A DNA stretch of 64,000 nt, taken from assembly GCA_900541745.1 (NCBI GenBank), contig UQLA01000010.1:1-64000 (forward strand), given 5' to 3'. This stretch comes from an uncultured Collinsella sp. (GTDB taxonomy: Bacteria > Actinomycetota > Coriobacteriia > Coriobacteriales > Coriobacteriaceae). Below, piece after piece: positions 17,026 through 27,300 of this stretch; position 1 is the stretch's first letter; every line of letters starts with the position of its first letter. Both the position numbers and the translations under genes were made by a program. The notes under the pieces are model-generated. The model was not told the DNA's origin. It saw nothing but the letters and a program-made list of their open reading frames with translations, and searched no databases.

Positions 17026-17907
17026 CTACACCTTCTCGGGGACGTACTTGCCCAAGAGGCCGGCAGGCTTGACGAGCAGGACGATGATCAAAACACCAAA
17101 GACGATGGAGTTGGCAAGGCTCGTGGAAATGTAAGCCTGCGCCATCGCCTCGATGATGCCGATGAGAATGCCGCCGACAAAGGCGCCGGGGATGGAGCCG
17201 ATGCCACCGAAGACGGCGGCGTCGAAGGCCTTGATGCCAGGCATGGCACCCGTCGTGGGCTGCAGCACCGGCGAGTAGGAGCACAGCAGCACGCCGGCGA
17301 TGCCGGCAAGGGCGGAGCCGATGGCAAACGTCATCGAGATGGTGCGGTTGACGTTGATGCCCATGAGCTGAGCGGCGGCTTTGTCCTCGGACACGGCGCG
17401 CATGGCTTTGCCCATCTTGGTCTTACCTGTAAAGAACATCAGGCCGGCCATGATAACCAGGCAGGCGACGATGGTGACGAGCGAGACGGCGCTTACGTTG
17501 AACTTGGCCAAGAACTCCGGCACCTGGAAGGTGACGAGCGAAGTGAAGTTCTTGGGCGTGGCGCCCCACAGAAGCTGCGCGGCGTTCTGCAGGAAGTAAG
17601 ACACGCCGATGGCTGTGATCAGAACGGCCAGAGGGCCTGCTTGGCGCAGCGGCTTATAGGCCAGACCCTCGATGAGAACACCGAGAACCGTGCAGGCCAC
17701 ACAAGAGAGAACTACAGATGCCCAGCCTGGGAGGCCGAGATACGACGTGGCGCAGAACGAGACATAGGCACCGACCATGATGACGTCGCCGTGAGCGAAG
17801 TTGAGCATCTTGGCGATACCGTAGACCATGGTGTAGCCCAACGCGATGATGGCGTAGACGCTGCCCATGGACAGGCCGTTGACCAGGTATTGGATAAAGA
17901 CCGTCAT
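17026..17907 (-). CDS. livH: branched-chain amino acid ABC transporter, permease LivH
   Basis: A 293-residue permease with about eight hydrophobic helices. Diagnostic segments are LVNGLSMGSVYAIIALGYTMVYGI, GDVIMVGAY and MRAVSEDKAAAQLMGINV (the coupling loop). It pairs with LivM. The ATG at 17907 is chosen from the AAGGGGG 9 nt upstream; the frame is open further upstream, but that part is not conserved. The gene follows livJ after 139 bp holding two hairpins that probably lower expression of the membrane genes relative to the binding protein. Confidence 0.94.
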   Translation of the reverse strand: MTVFIQYLVNGLSMGSVYAIIALGYTMVYGIAKMLNFAHGDVIMVGAYVSFCATSYLGLPGWASVVLSCVACTVLGVLIEGLAYKPLRQAGPLAVLITAIGVSYFLQNAAQLLWGATPKNFTSLVTFQVPEFLAKFNVSAVSLVTIVACLVIMAGLMFFTGKTKMGKAMRAVSEDKAAAQLMGINVNRTISMTFAIGSALAGIAGVLLCSYSPVLQPTTGAMPGIKAFDAAVFGGIGSIPGAFVGGILIGIIEAMAQAYISTSLANSIVFGVLIIVLLVKPAGLLGKYVPEKV

Positions 17908-17953
17908 GTTCCACATCCCCCTTTCGAATAGGTTTCCAGTTGATGTATGAAAC

Positions 17954-17973
17954 AGGGACGTTACATCGTCCCT
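17954..17973. repeat. short hairpin with GGGAC core
   Basis: AGGGACG and CGTCCCT form a 7-bp stem with a 6-nt loop between livJ and livH. It shares the GGGAC core with other hairpins in this window. Confidence 0.5.
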
Positions 17974-17983
17974 AGATACCAAG

Positions 17984-18015
17984 CAAGCAGGGAAGGCCAA
18001 AACCTCCCCTGCTTG
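17984..18015 (-). promoter_or_regulatory. intercistronic hairpin between livJ and livH
   Basis: CAAGCAGGG pairs with CCCTGCTTG (9 bp), with an inner AGG/CCT. It lacks a T tract. In ABC operons such structures often protect the upstream binding-protein mRNA or attenuate read-through; that role here is inferred. Confidence 0.55.
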
Positions 18016-18046
18016 GGATCAAAACCGCTCTATGTAAGGCGGCCAA

Positions 18047-19234
18047 TTAGGCCTGTACGTACTTGCCGTCGGTGATGACGTAAGCCGTGGGCTCCTTCTG
18101 GACCTGGCCCTTATCATTCCAGGTGAGCTTGCCGGTCAGACCGTCAACGGTAATCTTGAGCATAGCCTTGGACAGCTTCTCGGCGGCCTCGGTCGGGTCG
18201 GCGTCGACACCAAGACCGGCCTCCTTGACGGCCTCGGCCACCGCGTGCACGCCGTCGTAGGCGTCGGCGGCAAACTGGTCGGGGGTATCGCCGTACTTAT
18301 CCTTGTAAGCGTTAACGAAGTCGGCGTTCTTCTCGTCGTCGGCAGAGAACGGGGTCATGAGCAGCAGACCCTCGGCAAGAGAGGTATCGAAGCCCTCAAC
18401 GCCCAGGATGCCGTCCATGCCGTCGCAGCCCATCATCTTGACGTCGTAGCCCATGTCCTTGGCGTTCTTGAGCAGGACGGACGCCGGCGTGTAGTAGATC
18501 GGCGCAAAGATCATGGTGGCGCCGGCCTGCTTGGCCTTGGTCAGCTGGTTGGTAAAGCTCGTGGCGGAGTCGTCCTTAAAGGTCTCCTCGTCAACAATCT
18601 CGAGCTTGGACTCAGCGGCCTGGGCCTTAAAGGAATCTGCGATGCCCGAAGAATAGGCGTCGCCGGAGTTATAGAACAGCACGAACTTCTCGTCCGCATA
18701 CTTCTGCGCCAGGAACTTGGCAGCGTTGACACCCTGGTTGGGGTCGGTGAAGCAAACCTGAAAGACGCAATCCTTGCCGTCGGTGACGTCCTCGGAGGAC
18801 GCGGACGGGGTGATCATGAACGTCTTGGGGTCGTTACCGCACTCTGCGGCAACGGCAACCGACGCACCCGTGGTGGTCGGGCCGACGAGGGCCTGCATGC
18901 CCCAGTCGAGCAGGGTGTTGAAGGCGTTGACGGCCTTCTCGCCATCGGCCTGGTCGTCCTCGGCCTTGCTGGCAAGCGGCAGCTCCTTGGTCGAGAAATC
19001 CTTGCAGCCAAGCTCGACACCCTGGGTAACGGACTTGCCGTAGGACGCGTTGGCGCCGGTCAGCGGGCCGATGGTGCCGATCTTAAACGAAGCGTCGCTC
19101 GAAGCGGAACCGCTGTCGCCGCCGTTGGAGGAGCAGCCAGCTAGAATGGACATCGCCCCCAGACCTGCTGCGCTCGCGATAACGCTCCTGCGATTCATAA
19201 CAGGGTTCAATGACTTACCGGTGAGGCTCGACAT
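18047..19234 (-). CDS. livJ: branched-chain amino acid-binding lipoprotein (LivJ/LivK-like)
   Basis: A 395-residue type I periplasmic-binding-fold protein that captures the ligand for the Liv importer. The N-terminus has an RR pair, a hydrophobic stretch and the lipobox LAGC near residue 34, so the mature protein is a lipoprotein anchored outside the membrane. The PBP1 fold begins with KIGTIGPLTGANASYG. ATG at 19234 has GGAGA upstream; MNRR 12 codons later is an alternative. It is the first gene of the operon and a close paralogue of the next gene upstream. The 269-bp spacer before it is AT-rich and shows no other gene. Confidence 0.94.
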   Translation of the reverse strand: MSSLTGKSLNPVMNRRSVIASAAGLGAMSILAGCSSNGGDSGSASSDASFKIGTIGPLTGANASYGKSVTQGVELGCKDFSTKELPLASKAEDDQADGEKAVNAFNTLLDWGMQALVGPTTTGASVAVAAECGNDPKTFMITPSASSEDVTDGKDCVFQVCFTDPNQGVNAAKFLAQKYADEKFVLFYNSGDAYSSGIADSFKAQAAESKLEIVDEETFKDDSATSFTNQLTKAKQAGATMIFAPIYYTPASVLLKNAKDMGYDVKMMGCDGMDGILGVEGFDTSLAEGLLLMTPFSADDEKNADFVNAYKDKYGDTPDQFAADAYDGVHAVAEAVKEAGLGVDADPTEAAEKLSKAMLKITVDGLTGKLTWNDKGQVQKEPTAYVITDGKYVQA

Positions 19235-19503
19235 GCGGCTCTCCTCTCAAATCTCGTCGGGTTTCGGTTACCCGACAGGCCATCCTTCGCCGTGTTCGGC
19301 GTTCGCAAAATAGTAGACGCTTTAGTTGAGAAAAGTGGCGATTATTTCAACTTTTCTTTTGTTTTGCCAATTTATCCATAATTCTGCGTATTCCTGTCGG
19401 TTTATGCAGTTTAGCCACTTTATTGTGTGAAAGTAATGTTTCCGTTCTGTTACAGGCGTCCTTGCCCTGAATAAAACGGCCCCACCGGTGTCGTTATATG
19501 CAC

Positions 19504-20670
19504 TTAGGCGGCGATGTACTTGCCATCCTGAATCACATAGGCCGTAGCGGGCTTTTCGACCTGGCCCTCGTCGTTCCACGTGAGCTCACCCGTCAGGCCC
19601 TCAATCTTGATCTTGCGCATGGCACGGGCAAGATCGTCGGCAATGTCAGCACCATCGGCCGTAATATCGATGCCCGCCTTGTAAATGGCCTCGGCGATGG
19701 CGTGGACACAATCGTAGGCGTCGGCGGCAAACTGGTTAGGCGTCTCGTCGTAGGCATCCTTATAGGCCTTGACGAAGTCGGCGTTCTTCTCATCGTCGGC
19801 AGAGAACGGGGTCATGAGCAGCACCCCCTCGGCAAGAGAGGTATCGAAGCCTTCCACAGAGAGCAAGCCATCCATGCCGTCGGTACCCATGAGCGTCATG
19901 TCGTAGCCCATGTCCTTGGCGTTTTTGAGCAAAACGGACGCCGGCGTGTAGTAGATCGGGGCAAAGATAAGCGTGGCGCCGGCCTCCTTGGCCTTGGTGA
20001 GCTGGTTGGTAAAGCTCGTGGAGGAATCGTCCTTAAAGGTCTCGGTATCGACGATATCGAGCTTGGACGCCTTGGCCTGCTCGGCAAAGGCGTCGGCAAC
20101 GCCTGAACTATACGTATCGCCGGAGTTGTAGAACAGGGCGATCTTGGCATCCGCGTACTTCTCGACCAAGAACTTCGCGGCGCTGGCGCCCATGGTGGGA
20201 TCGGTGAAGCAAACCTGAAAGACCGTGGTCTTATCCTTGGTGACGTCGAGCGACGAGGCCGAAGGCGTGACCATGAGCATATCGTCGGCGATCTCGCCCG
20301 AGACGGCAACGGCGGCACCGGTGGTAACGGGGCCGACGAGTGCCTGCATGCCCCAGTCGCACAGGGTATTGAAGGCGTTGATAGCCTTCTCACCGTCGGC
20401 GACATCGTCCTCGGACTTAAGCGAGAGTTTGAGGTCCTTGGTCGAGAAAACCTTGGCGGCGAGCTTGGCACCCTTCTCGGCCGAAACGCCATAGGTTGCC
20501 GCGGCGCCGGTCAGAGGGCCGATGACACCGATTTTGAAGGTCTTGCCGTCATCGGCGGAGCCGCCATCCGAGCCACCCGACGAGCAACCAGCGAGTGCGG
20601 CGGCGGTGCCGAGCGCCGCGGTGCCGGCGAGAAAGTTCCTACGGCTGAGCGCGCTGTTGATGTTGAACAT
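19504..20670 (-). CDS. second branched-chain amino acid-binding lipoprotein
   Basis: A 388-residue paralogue of the downstream livJ, matching it over most of its length (shared blocks such as FKIG.IGPLTGA, LLDWGMQALVGP-like, ITPSASS-like, and the identical LTKAK.AGAT.IFAPIYYTP region). The N-terminus has SRRNFLAG followed by the lipobox LAGC, which suggests a lipoprotein that may use the Tat route. ATG at 20670 has AAGGGGG 7 nt upstream. Two binding proteins serving one permease set usually widen substrate range, as LivJ/LivK do; here specificity is not known. Confidence 0.93.
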   Translation of the reverse strand: MFNINSALSRRNFLAGTAALGTAAALAGCSSGGSDGGSADDGKTFKIGVIGPLTGAAATYGVSAEKGAKLAAKVFSTKDLKLSLKSEDDVADGEKAINAFNTLCDWGMQALVGPVTTGAAVAVSGEIADDMLMVTPSASSLDVTKDKTTVFQVCFTDPTMGASAAKFLVEKYADAKIALFYNSGDTYSSGVADAFAEQAKASKLDIVDTETFKDDSSTSFTNQLTKAKEAGATLIFAPIYYTPASVLLKNAKDMGYDMTLMGTDGMDGLLSVEGFDTSLAEGVLLMTPFSADDEKNADFVKAYKDAYDETPNQFAADAYDCVHAIAEAIYKAGIDITADGADIADDLARAMRKIKIEGLTGELTWNDEGQVEKPATAYVIQDGKYIAA

Positions 20671-20862
20671 GGTGTCCCCCTTTTTTCGCTGGCCGCGGTG
20701 CGGCCGTCTTGCGGTACGGGGCAAACCTTATGGCGCAAGCGTTGACAGTTTGTTACCGAGTTCCGTTTGTAGCGAGCATGTTTCCAATGTTTCCGCAGCG
20801 TTTCGGGGGTGCCGTTTTGTGCGACTCCTGTTGCCTGGCGAGCACGTGCTCTCGGTTCACGC

Positions 20863-20868
20863 TAGAAT
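20863..20868 (+). promoter_or_regulatory. putative -10 element (TAGAAT) for hom
   Basis: TAGAAT lies 55 bp before the hom ATG, giving a leader of about 48 nt. No consensus -35 is seen at 17 bp; a TTGACA at 20742-20747 could mark another promoter further upstream. Confidence 0.35.
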
Positions 20869-20922
20869 GCACTCAACCTGTAATCGGTTAATCCATCTAT
20901 AAGATGCACGAAGGAGCTATCT

Positions 20923-22266
20923 ATGAGCGAACCCCTGCGCACCGTGAACGTCGGCCTGATCGGTCTGGGAACCGTCGGCGGCGGCGTGGCCCGTCTGATC
21001 AAGAGCCACCACGATGAGTACCTGGCAGCCTACGGCATCGACCTTAAGCTGACCCGCGCCTGCGCGCTTGCTTGGGAGCAGGCCGAGGCAGCCGGTATTG
21101 AGCGTGAGGCCTTTACGAGCGACTGGCACGATGTCGTCACCGACCCCGCCGTCGACATCGTCGTCGAGCTGATCGGCGGCGAGCATCCCGCAACCGAGAT
21201 CTTTACCACCGCCTTCGAGAACGGCAAGCACGTCGTCTCTGCCAACAAGGCCCTGCTGGGCCGTCATGTCGAGACGCTCGCCGAGAAGGCGCGCGCATGC
21301 GGCGTGCAGATTAAGTGCGAGGCCAGCTGCGGCGGCGGCATCCCCATCGTGAGCACGCTCGAGCACGACTTGGTGGGCAACAAGGTCCTGACCATCGCCG
21401 GCATTCTCAACGGCACCACCAACTACATCCTGTCGCGCATGGACGCCGAGGGCGCCGATTACGCCGACGTGCTCGCCGACGCCCAGGCCAAGGGCTACGC
21501 CGAGGCCGACCCGTCCGCCGACGTCGACGGCTTCGACGCCGCCAGCAAGACGGCGATCCTCGCCTCCATCGGCTTTGGCACCCGCGTGACCACCGATGAT
21601 GTGTACCAGCAGGGTATTCGCACCATCGGCGCCGAGGACATCGCCCAGGCCCGCGAACTCGGCTACACCATTAAGCTGCTCGGCATCGCCCGCAACACCG
21701 ACGCCGGCGTCGACGTCCGCGTGCACCCCACGCTGATCCCCGCCGACCACATGCTTGCCAAGGTCAACGGCGCCATGAACGCCGTCTACGTGGTGGGTGA
21801 CGCCGTGGGCGAGACCATGTTCTACGGTGCCGGCGCAGGCTCCTTCCCCACCGCGAGCGCCGTCGTGGGCGACATCCTGTCGCTCTCCGAGCAGATCAGC
21901 CGCGGCGTGGCTCCGCTGCCCGAGATTGAGCCCTATGGTCACAACCTCGCCTTTAAGCCCATGGACGAGCTCCAGACCAAGTACTATGTGCGCCTGAAGG
22001 TCGCCGACCGCGTGGGCGCCCTGTCCGAGACGGTCGATATCTTTGCCAAGCACAACATCTCGATCTCGCTCATCAACCAGGTCGAGGACGGCAAGTCGGG
22101 CGTCAGCGATGCCTGCTCGGTCATCTTCCTGACGCACCGCGCGCTCGAGAAGGACGTCCAGGCTGCCGCCGCCGAGCTTGCCAGCGTCGACTGCGTGGCC
22201 GAAGTCGCCAACGTCCTGCGCATCGAGGACGTCGAGGCCTGGACCGAAGGCGTCATGGCCAACTAG
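20923..22266 (+). CDS. hom: homoserine dehydrogenase
   Basis: A 447-residue NAD(P)-dependent enzyme that reduces aspartate semialdehyde to homoserine for threonine, methionine and isoleucine synthesis. The Rossmann motif GLIGLGTVGGG is at 11-21, the catalytic region has SANKALL and GILNGTTNYIL, and the substrate loop is PSADVDGFDAASKTAIL. A C-terminal ACT domain (about 360-435, RLKVADRVGALSETV) suggests feedback inhibition, classically by threonine. ATG at 20923 has AAGGAG 8 nt upstream. It is monocistronic with its own terminator. Confidence 0.96.
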   Translation: MSEPLRTVNVGLIGLGTVGGGVARLIKSHHDEYLAAYGIDLKLTRACALAWEQAEAAGIEREAFTSDWHDVVTDPAVDIVVELIGGEHPATEIFTTAFENGKHVVSANKALLGRHVETLAEKARACGVQIKCEASCGGGIPIVSTLEHDLVGNKVLTIAGILNGTTNYILSRMDAEGADYADVLADAQAKGYAEADPSADVDGFDAASKTAILASIGFGTRVTTDDVYQQGIRTIGAEDIAQARELGYTIKLLGIARNTDAGVDVRVHPTLIPADHMLAKVNGAMNAVYVVGDAVGETMFYGAGAGSFPTASAVVGDILSLSEQISRGVAPLPEIEPYGHNLAFKPMDELQTKYYVRLKVADRVGALSETVDIFAKHNISISLINQVEDGKSGVSDACSVIFLTHRALEKDVQAAAAELASVDCVAEVANVLRIEDVEAWTEGVMAN

Positions 22267-22301
22267 TCCACTACTTCGAACCTCAACGGAGCTCAACGCA
22301 A

Positions 22302-22346
22302 AAGGCGCGCTGCCTGCATCAACCGCAGGCAGCGCGCCTTCTTCTG
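22302..22346 (+). terminator. intrinsic terminator of hom
   Basis: A 16-bp perfect stem (AAGGCGCGCTGCCTGC and its complement, 7-nt loop) is followed by CTTCTGTTTG. Confidence 0.85.
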
Positions 22347-22354
22347 TTTGAAGT

Positions 22355-22586
22355 AGAAGCCGTGTCCCAGAATTCCGGCTCAGACCGGGACGCAGCTTCC
22401 CTCAGGGCCATGCTTCGGAAAGTGCGCCCCGTTTTGAACGCCGATTCTGGGACGCACTTTCCGCAACGAGCCTCTCGCGGAAAGCGCGTCCCACTCTGAG
22501 CGTCCATTCTGGGATGTGGCTTCCCGATGGGGGCCGATGCGGAAGCTGCGTCCCGTTTCGAGCCTTCAAAGCGGGACGCAGCTTCC
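22355..22586. repeat. tandem 62-bp repeat array with alternating inverted motifs
   Basis: Eight copies of a 14-nt motif with consensus GGGACGCAGCTTCC alternate in direction. Reverse copies start at 22355, 22417, 22479 and 22541; forward copies start at 22387, 22449, 22511 and 22573. Each series has an exact 62-bp period, so this is four tandem 62-bp units. Each reverse-forward pair forms a hairpin with an 18-nt loop, and variants within pairs tend to match (CACTTTCC in the second pair, CAGCTTCC in the last). The 335-bp gap between hom and the antiporter holds only this array and the hom terminator. Confidence 0.88.
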
Positions 22587-22601
22587 CCGAGAGAGTATCA
22601 A

Positions 22602-24164
22602 CTACCTGCCGTCGTCGTCCTGGGCTTCATCGTGCGCGTAGAGCTCCAGCATGCGGCGGCGGTATTCGTGCACGGCGAGCTTGGCGCGCTCCAGGCGGCG
22701 GCGCTCACGCGGAGTCAGCTCGGACGGGTCGACCTCATCACCATAGGTCTTATCGGCAAGAAGATGCGCCGCGTCCACGATGCGGGCATCGATGTGGCCG
22801 CTCGCTGCCTCGGCGGAAAGACGCTCGGCAATCGTATCGAGCGTAGGCAGACCCTCGAATACGCGACCGTGACCATGCGAGGTCAGCAGCTCGTGCTCGC
22901 GTGCGAGCAGGCTCGCCAAATCGTGATGGGCACGCAGAATGTCGAGCGCATCGGATGGATGCTCGGCAACCTCTGCCACGGCGGCGACCGGTGCGGCGTC
23001 GACCACGCGGTAGAAGAGCTGCGCGAGCAATGGCATCAAGAACACCGTGATGGCACCGGCGGCAACCATGACCGACGCAATGTCTTGCGACAGCGCGCCC
23101 GCGTTGACGGCAACGCTTGTCACGGCAACGATGATCGGCAGCGCCGTGGTGCAGTACAGGGCCACCGTAATGCGACCATACGCCGACACATCGCGCGTCA
23201 CGGGACAAATGCTCATAGAGATGAGAATGGGCACGGCACGAATAATCAGCAGCGCCACGATAAAGCCCACGAGCAAGCCCGGGCGCGACGCCACGGCCGT
23301 CAGATCGATCTTCGCGCCCGATACGGTAAAGAACACCGGAATCAAAAAGCCATAGGCCAGGCCATCGAGCTTGGTCTCGAGCGTATGGTTGCCCTCGGGG
23401 ATGATGTAGCGCAGGACAAAGCCGGCGGCAAAAGCGCCCAACACGATATCGAGGCTAAAAATAGCGGAAAACGCCACGAGCGTGACCAAAATAAGCACCG
23501 TCAGGCGCACGAAGGTCTGCGACGTGGTGTCGGCGCGCTCCTGAATAAAGGCGAAAAACCGGCTGCCGATGCGTTTGGAACGGCCGGGGACCACAGCAAG
23601 CAGCACACACACGGCGGCAAATAAGCCCAAGATCAGCAGCGTCTCGATGCCCGTACGGGCAGACAGCAGTACCGACATGGCGAGCACGGGGCCGAGCTCG
23701 CCCCACGTACCATAGGCGAGAATCGAATCACCGACGCGCGTTCCGGCAAGCGACCGCTCGCGCAAGATGGGCATGAGCGCTCCAAGCGCCGTCGAGGTCA
23801 AGGCGAGCGTCACGGCGATACCGTCGAAATGGCTGACCGAGAACCACGGCGTAAAGCGCACGGCAAGCCAGGCGATACCAAACGTGACGGCCCACGTCGC
23901 CAAGCCGTAGCGCCCCTCCACACCCGTAATGTTCTTAGGGTCGATCTCAAAGCCGGCAAGCAGGAACAAAAAGGCCAGGCCGAGCTCTGACACGAGCGAA
24001 ACCTCGGCATCTACATGGATGACGCCGAGCATATGAGGTCCCAGCACCGCACCGAGCACGAGCAAAAAGACCGTCTCGGGAACGGGTTTTCCAGGAATCG
24101 CCGAGGCGATGAAGGGGCTTGCAAAGGCCACGAGCGCGATGATGGCGAGTGAAACGAATGCCAT
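22602..24164 (-). CDS. cation:proton antiporter (CPA2/Kef-type)
   Basis: A 520-residue protein. Residues 1-390 contain about twelve membrane helices with the sodium/proton exchanger pattern of the CPA2 family (PETVFLLVLGAVLGPHMLG near the start, LAFLFLLAGFEIDPKN, ALTSTALGALMPIL). The C-terminal 120 residues are soluble and charged, with no clear RCK/TrkA-N nucleotide-binding signature, so it is less like full-length KefB/C. A role in K+ or Na+/H+ homeostasis is inferred. ATG at 24164 with AAAGG 7 nt upstream is chosen; the frame continues upstream without conservation. Confidence 0.87.
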   Translation of the reverse strand: MAFVSLAIIALVAFASPFIASAIPGKPVPETVFLLVLGAVLGPHMLGVIHVDAEVSLVSELGLAFLFLLAGFEIDPKNITGVEGRYGLATWAVTFGIAWLAVRFTPWFSVSHFDGIAVTLALTSTALGALMPILRERSLAGTRVGDSILAYGTWGELGPVLAMSVLLSARTGIETLLILGLFAAVCVLLAVVPGRSKRIGSRFFAFIQERADTTSQTFVRLTVLILVTLVAFSAIFSLDIVLGAFAAGFVLRYIIPEGNHTLETKLDGLAYGFLIPVFFTVSGAKIDLTAVASRPGLLVGFIVALLIIRAVPILISMSICPVTRDVSAYGRITVALYCTTALPIIVAVTSVAVNAGALSQDIASVMVAAGAITVFLMPLLAQLFYRVVDAAPVAAVAEVAEHPSDALDILRAHHDLASLLAREHELLTSHGHGRVFEGLPTLDTIAERLSAEAASGHIDARIVDAAHLLADKTYGDEVDPSELTPRERRRLERAKLAVHEYRRRMLELYAHDEAQDDDGR

Positions 24165-24348
24165 GTGATGCCTTTCTCTTGTTTGCGCTTCACTGTAGCA
24201 CCCTCGCCGTCCGCAACGCGCCACGAGCTGTCGTATCATAGTGAGGTTTACAAACATGTGGCTCAAGGCGACCGCAGGGCAGGCCCCGCAAACCGACCGC
24301 TGCCGCATACCGTACCGTACGCCCAACCGATCAGGAAGGCAGGAACCA

Positions 24349-27300
24349 ATGGTCTCTCGTATCTACGTGGAGAAGAAACCCGGGTTCGACGTCGAGGCTC
24401 AGCAGCTCAAGGGCGAGCTGACCGAGATTCTCGGCATCAAGGGCATCGAGGCCCTGAGGATCATCAACCGCTACGACGTCGAGGGCATCGACGAGGAGCT
24501 TTTCCGCTCCTGCGTGCCGACCGTCTTTAGCGAGCCCCAGGTCGATGTGACCTACGACGAGCTCCCCGTAAGCGATGGCGCCGTCTTTGCCGTCGAATTC
24601 CTGCCTGGCCAGTTTGACCAGCGCGCCGACTCCGCCAGCGAGTGCGTGCAGCTCATCAGCCAGGGCGAGCGCCCCGCCGTGCGCTCCGCCAAGGTCTATA
24701 TGATCTCGGGCGCTCTGGACGAAGCCGCCATCGAGGCCATCAAGCACTACGTGGTGAACCCCGTCGAGGCGCGCATCGCCTCGCTCGACCTGCCCAAGAC
24801 GCTGTACATGGAGACCCCCGAGCCCCAGCCCGTCGAGGTGCTCGACGGCTTCCGCGAGCTCGATGAGGCCGGCCTTGCCGCCTTTATCGCCGATCGCGGC
24901 CTTGCCATGGACGAGGCAGACATCGCCTTCTGCCAGCAGTACTTCCGCGATGAGGACCGCGACCCCACCATCACCGAAATCCGCGTGATCGACACCTATT
25001 GGTCCGATCACTGCCGCCATACCACCTTCGGCACCGTCCTGGACGACGTGACGATCGACGACGCCGTGGTGCAGCAAGCCTTCGACCGCTACATGGAGAT
25101 GCGCCACGAGCTCGGTCGCGACGCCAAGCCCGTCTGCCTCATGGACATGGGCACCATCGGCGCCAAGTACCTCAAGAAGACCGGCGTCATGACCGATGTC
25201 GACGAGTCCGAGGAAATCAACGCCTGCACCGTCAAGGTGAAGGTCGATGTCGATGGCGAGGACCAGGACTGGCTGTTCCTGTTTAAGAACGAGACCCACA
25301 ACCACCCGACCGAGATCGAGCCCTTCGGCGGTGCCGCCACCTGCGTGGGCGGCGCTATCCGCGACCCGCTCTCGGGCCGCAGCTATGTGTATCAGGCCAT
25401 GCGCGTCACCGGTGCCGGCGACCCCACCGTCCCGGTTTCCGAGACGCTCGAGGGCAAGCTGCCGCAGCGCAAGCTCGTGACCACTGCCGCCGCCGGCTAC
25501 TCCAGCTACGGCAACCAGATCGGCCTTGCCACCGGTCAGGTCAACGAGCTCTATCACCCCGGCTACGTGGCCAAGCGCATGGAGGTCGGCGCCGTCGTGG
25601 GCGCTACCCCGGCAAACCACGTTCGTCGCGAGTGCCCCGCCCCCACCGACAAGATCATCCTGCTGGGCGGCCGCACCGGCCGTGACGGCATCGGCGGTGC
25701 CACCGGCTCCTCCAAGACCCAGAACACCGAGTCCATCGAGACCTCGGGCGCCGAGGTCCAGAAGGGCAACGCCCCGGTCGAGCGCAAGCTGCAGCGCCTC
25801 TTCCGCCGCGGTGACGCCTGCCGCCTGATCAAGCGCTGCAACGACTTTGGCGCCGGCGGCGTCTCGGTCGCCGTGGGCGAGCTTGCCGACGGTCTGTACG
25901 TGGACCTGGACACCGTGACCAAGAAGTACGACGGCCTGGACGCCACCGAGCTCGCCATCTCCGAGTCCCAGGAGCGCATGGCCTGCGCCGTCGCCGACGG
26001 TGACGTCGAGGAGTTCATGGGCTACGCCGCCGAGGAGAACCTGGAGGCGACCGTTATCGCCGAGGTTACCGCCGAGCCGCGCATGCGTATGGCCTGGAAC
26101 GGTGTCGCCATCGTCGACCTATCCCGCGAGTTCCTCAACTCCAACGGCGCGCCCAAGCACCAGGTCGCCCACGTGTGCGCCCGCAGCGTGTGGCAGCCCA
26201 GCTGGGCCGGCACCACGCTCGCCGAGCGCATGACCTCGCTCGTCACCGACCTCAACGTCGCTTCCAACAAGGGCCTTTCCGAGCGCTTCGACTCCACCAT
26301 CGGCGCCGCGACCGTGCTTATGCCTTTTGGCGGCAAGACGCAGCTCACCCCGAGCTCTGCCATGGTCGCCAAGTTCCCCGTGGACGGCGAGACCACCACG
26401 GCAAGCGCCATGGCATGGGGCTTCAACCCCTACCTGATGGAAGCCGACCAGTTTGCTGGCGCCTACCTGTCCGTGGTCGAGTCCATCGCCAAGCTCGTGG
26501 CTGCCGGCTTTGAGCACAAGCGCGCCTATCTCTCCTTCCAGGAGTACTTCGAGCGTCTGCGCACCGAGGCCGAGCGTTGGGGCAAGCCCACGGCAGCCGT
26601 CCTGGGCGCCCTCATGGCCCAAGTCGACCTGGGTGCCGGCGCCATCGGCGGCAAGGATTCCATGAGCGGCTCGTTTGAGGACGAGGCCGGCGAGCTCAAC
26701 GTTCCGCCGACTCTGATCAGCTTCGCTGTGGCCGTGGGCCGCGCGGCGCGCGCCGTCTCCCCTGAGTTCAAGGGCCTGACGCACCGCGTCGTCCGCATCG
26801 CCCCCGCCACCTATGGCGAGGACTACCGCCCCGATGCCCAGCAGCTGCTCGCCGCGTTTGACGCCGTCGAGGCGCTCACTGCTACCGGCGACGCCCTGGC
26901 CGTCTCCACGCCCGGCTACGGCTGCGGCGCCGAGAGCCTCTTTAAGATGTGTGTCGGCAACCAGATCGGTATCGAGCTTGCCGAGGATGTGGACGTGGAG
27001 AGCCTCTTCACCCCGCTCTACGGCAGCTTTATCGTCGAGCTTGCCGAGGACGCCGAGCTGCCCGAGGTCGCCGACGGCGTTGTCGTCGAGTCCCTGGGTA
27101 CCACCGTCGAGGGCTATGTCATCGACACCGGCTCCGAGGTCATCGAGCTCGCCGAGCTCCAGGAGGCCTGGGAGAGCGGCATCGAGGGCGTCTTCGCCTA
27201 CCGCAGCGCCGGCGAGGCCCCCGAGGTCGAGACCATCGACTTCCGCGCCAAGGACATCCACGTGTACGGCGGCGCCAAGATCGCCCGCCCGCGCGTGATC

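Noticed and set aside
19322..19579. 85-codon frame between the two livJ genes
   Set aside because: It runs into the livJ paralogue on the same strand, is AT-rich and has no ribosome binding site.
22355..22586. CRISPR array
   Set aside because: Units alternate in direction and spacers are 16-18 nt without uniform repeats; no cas genes nearby.
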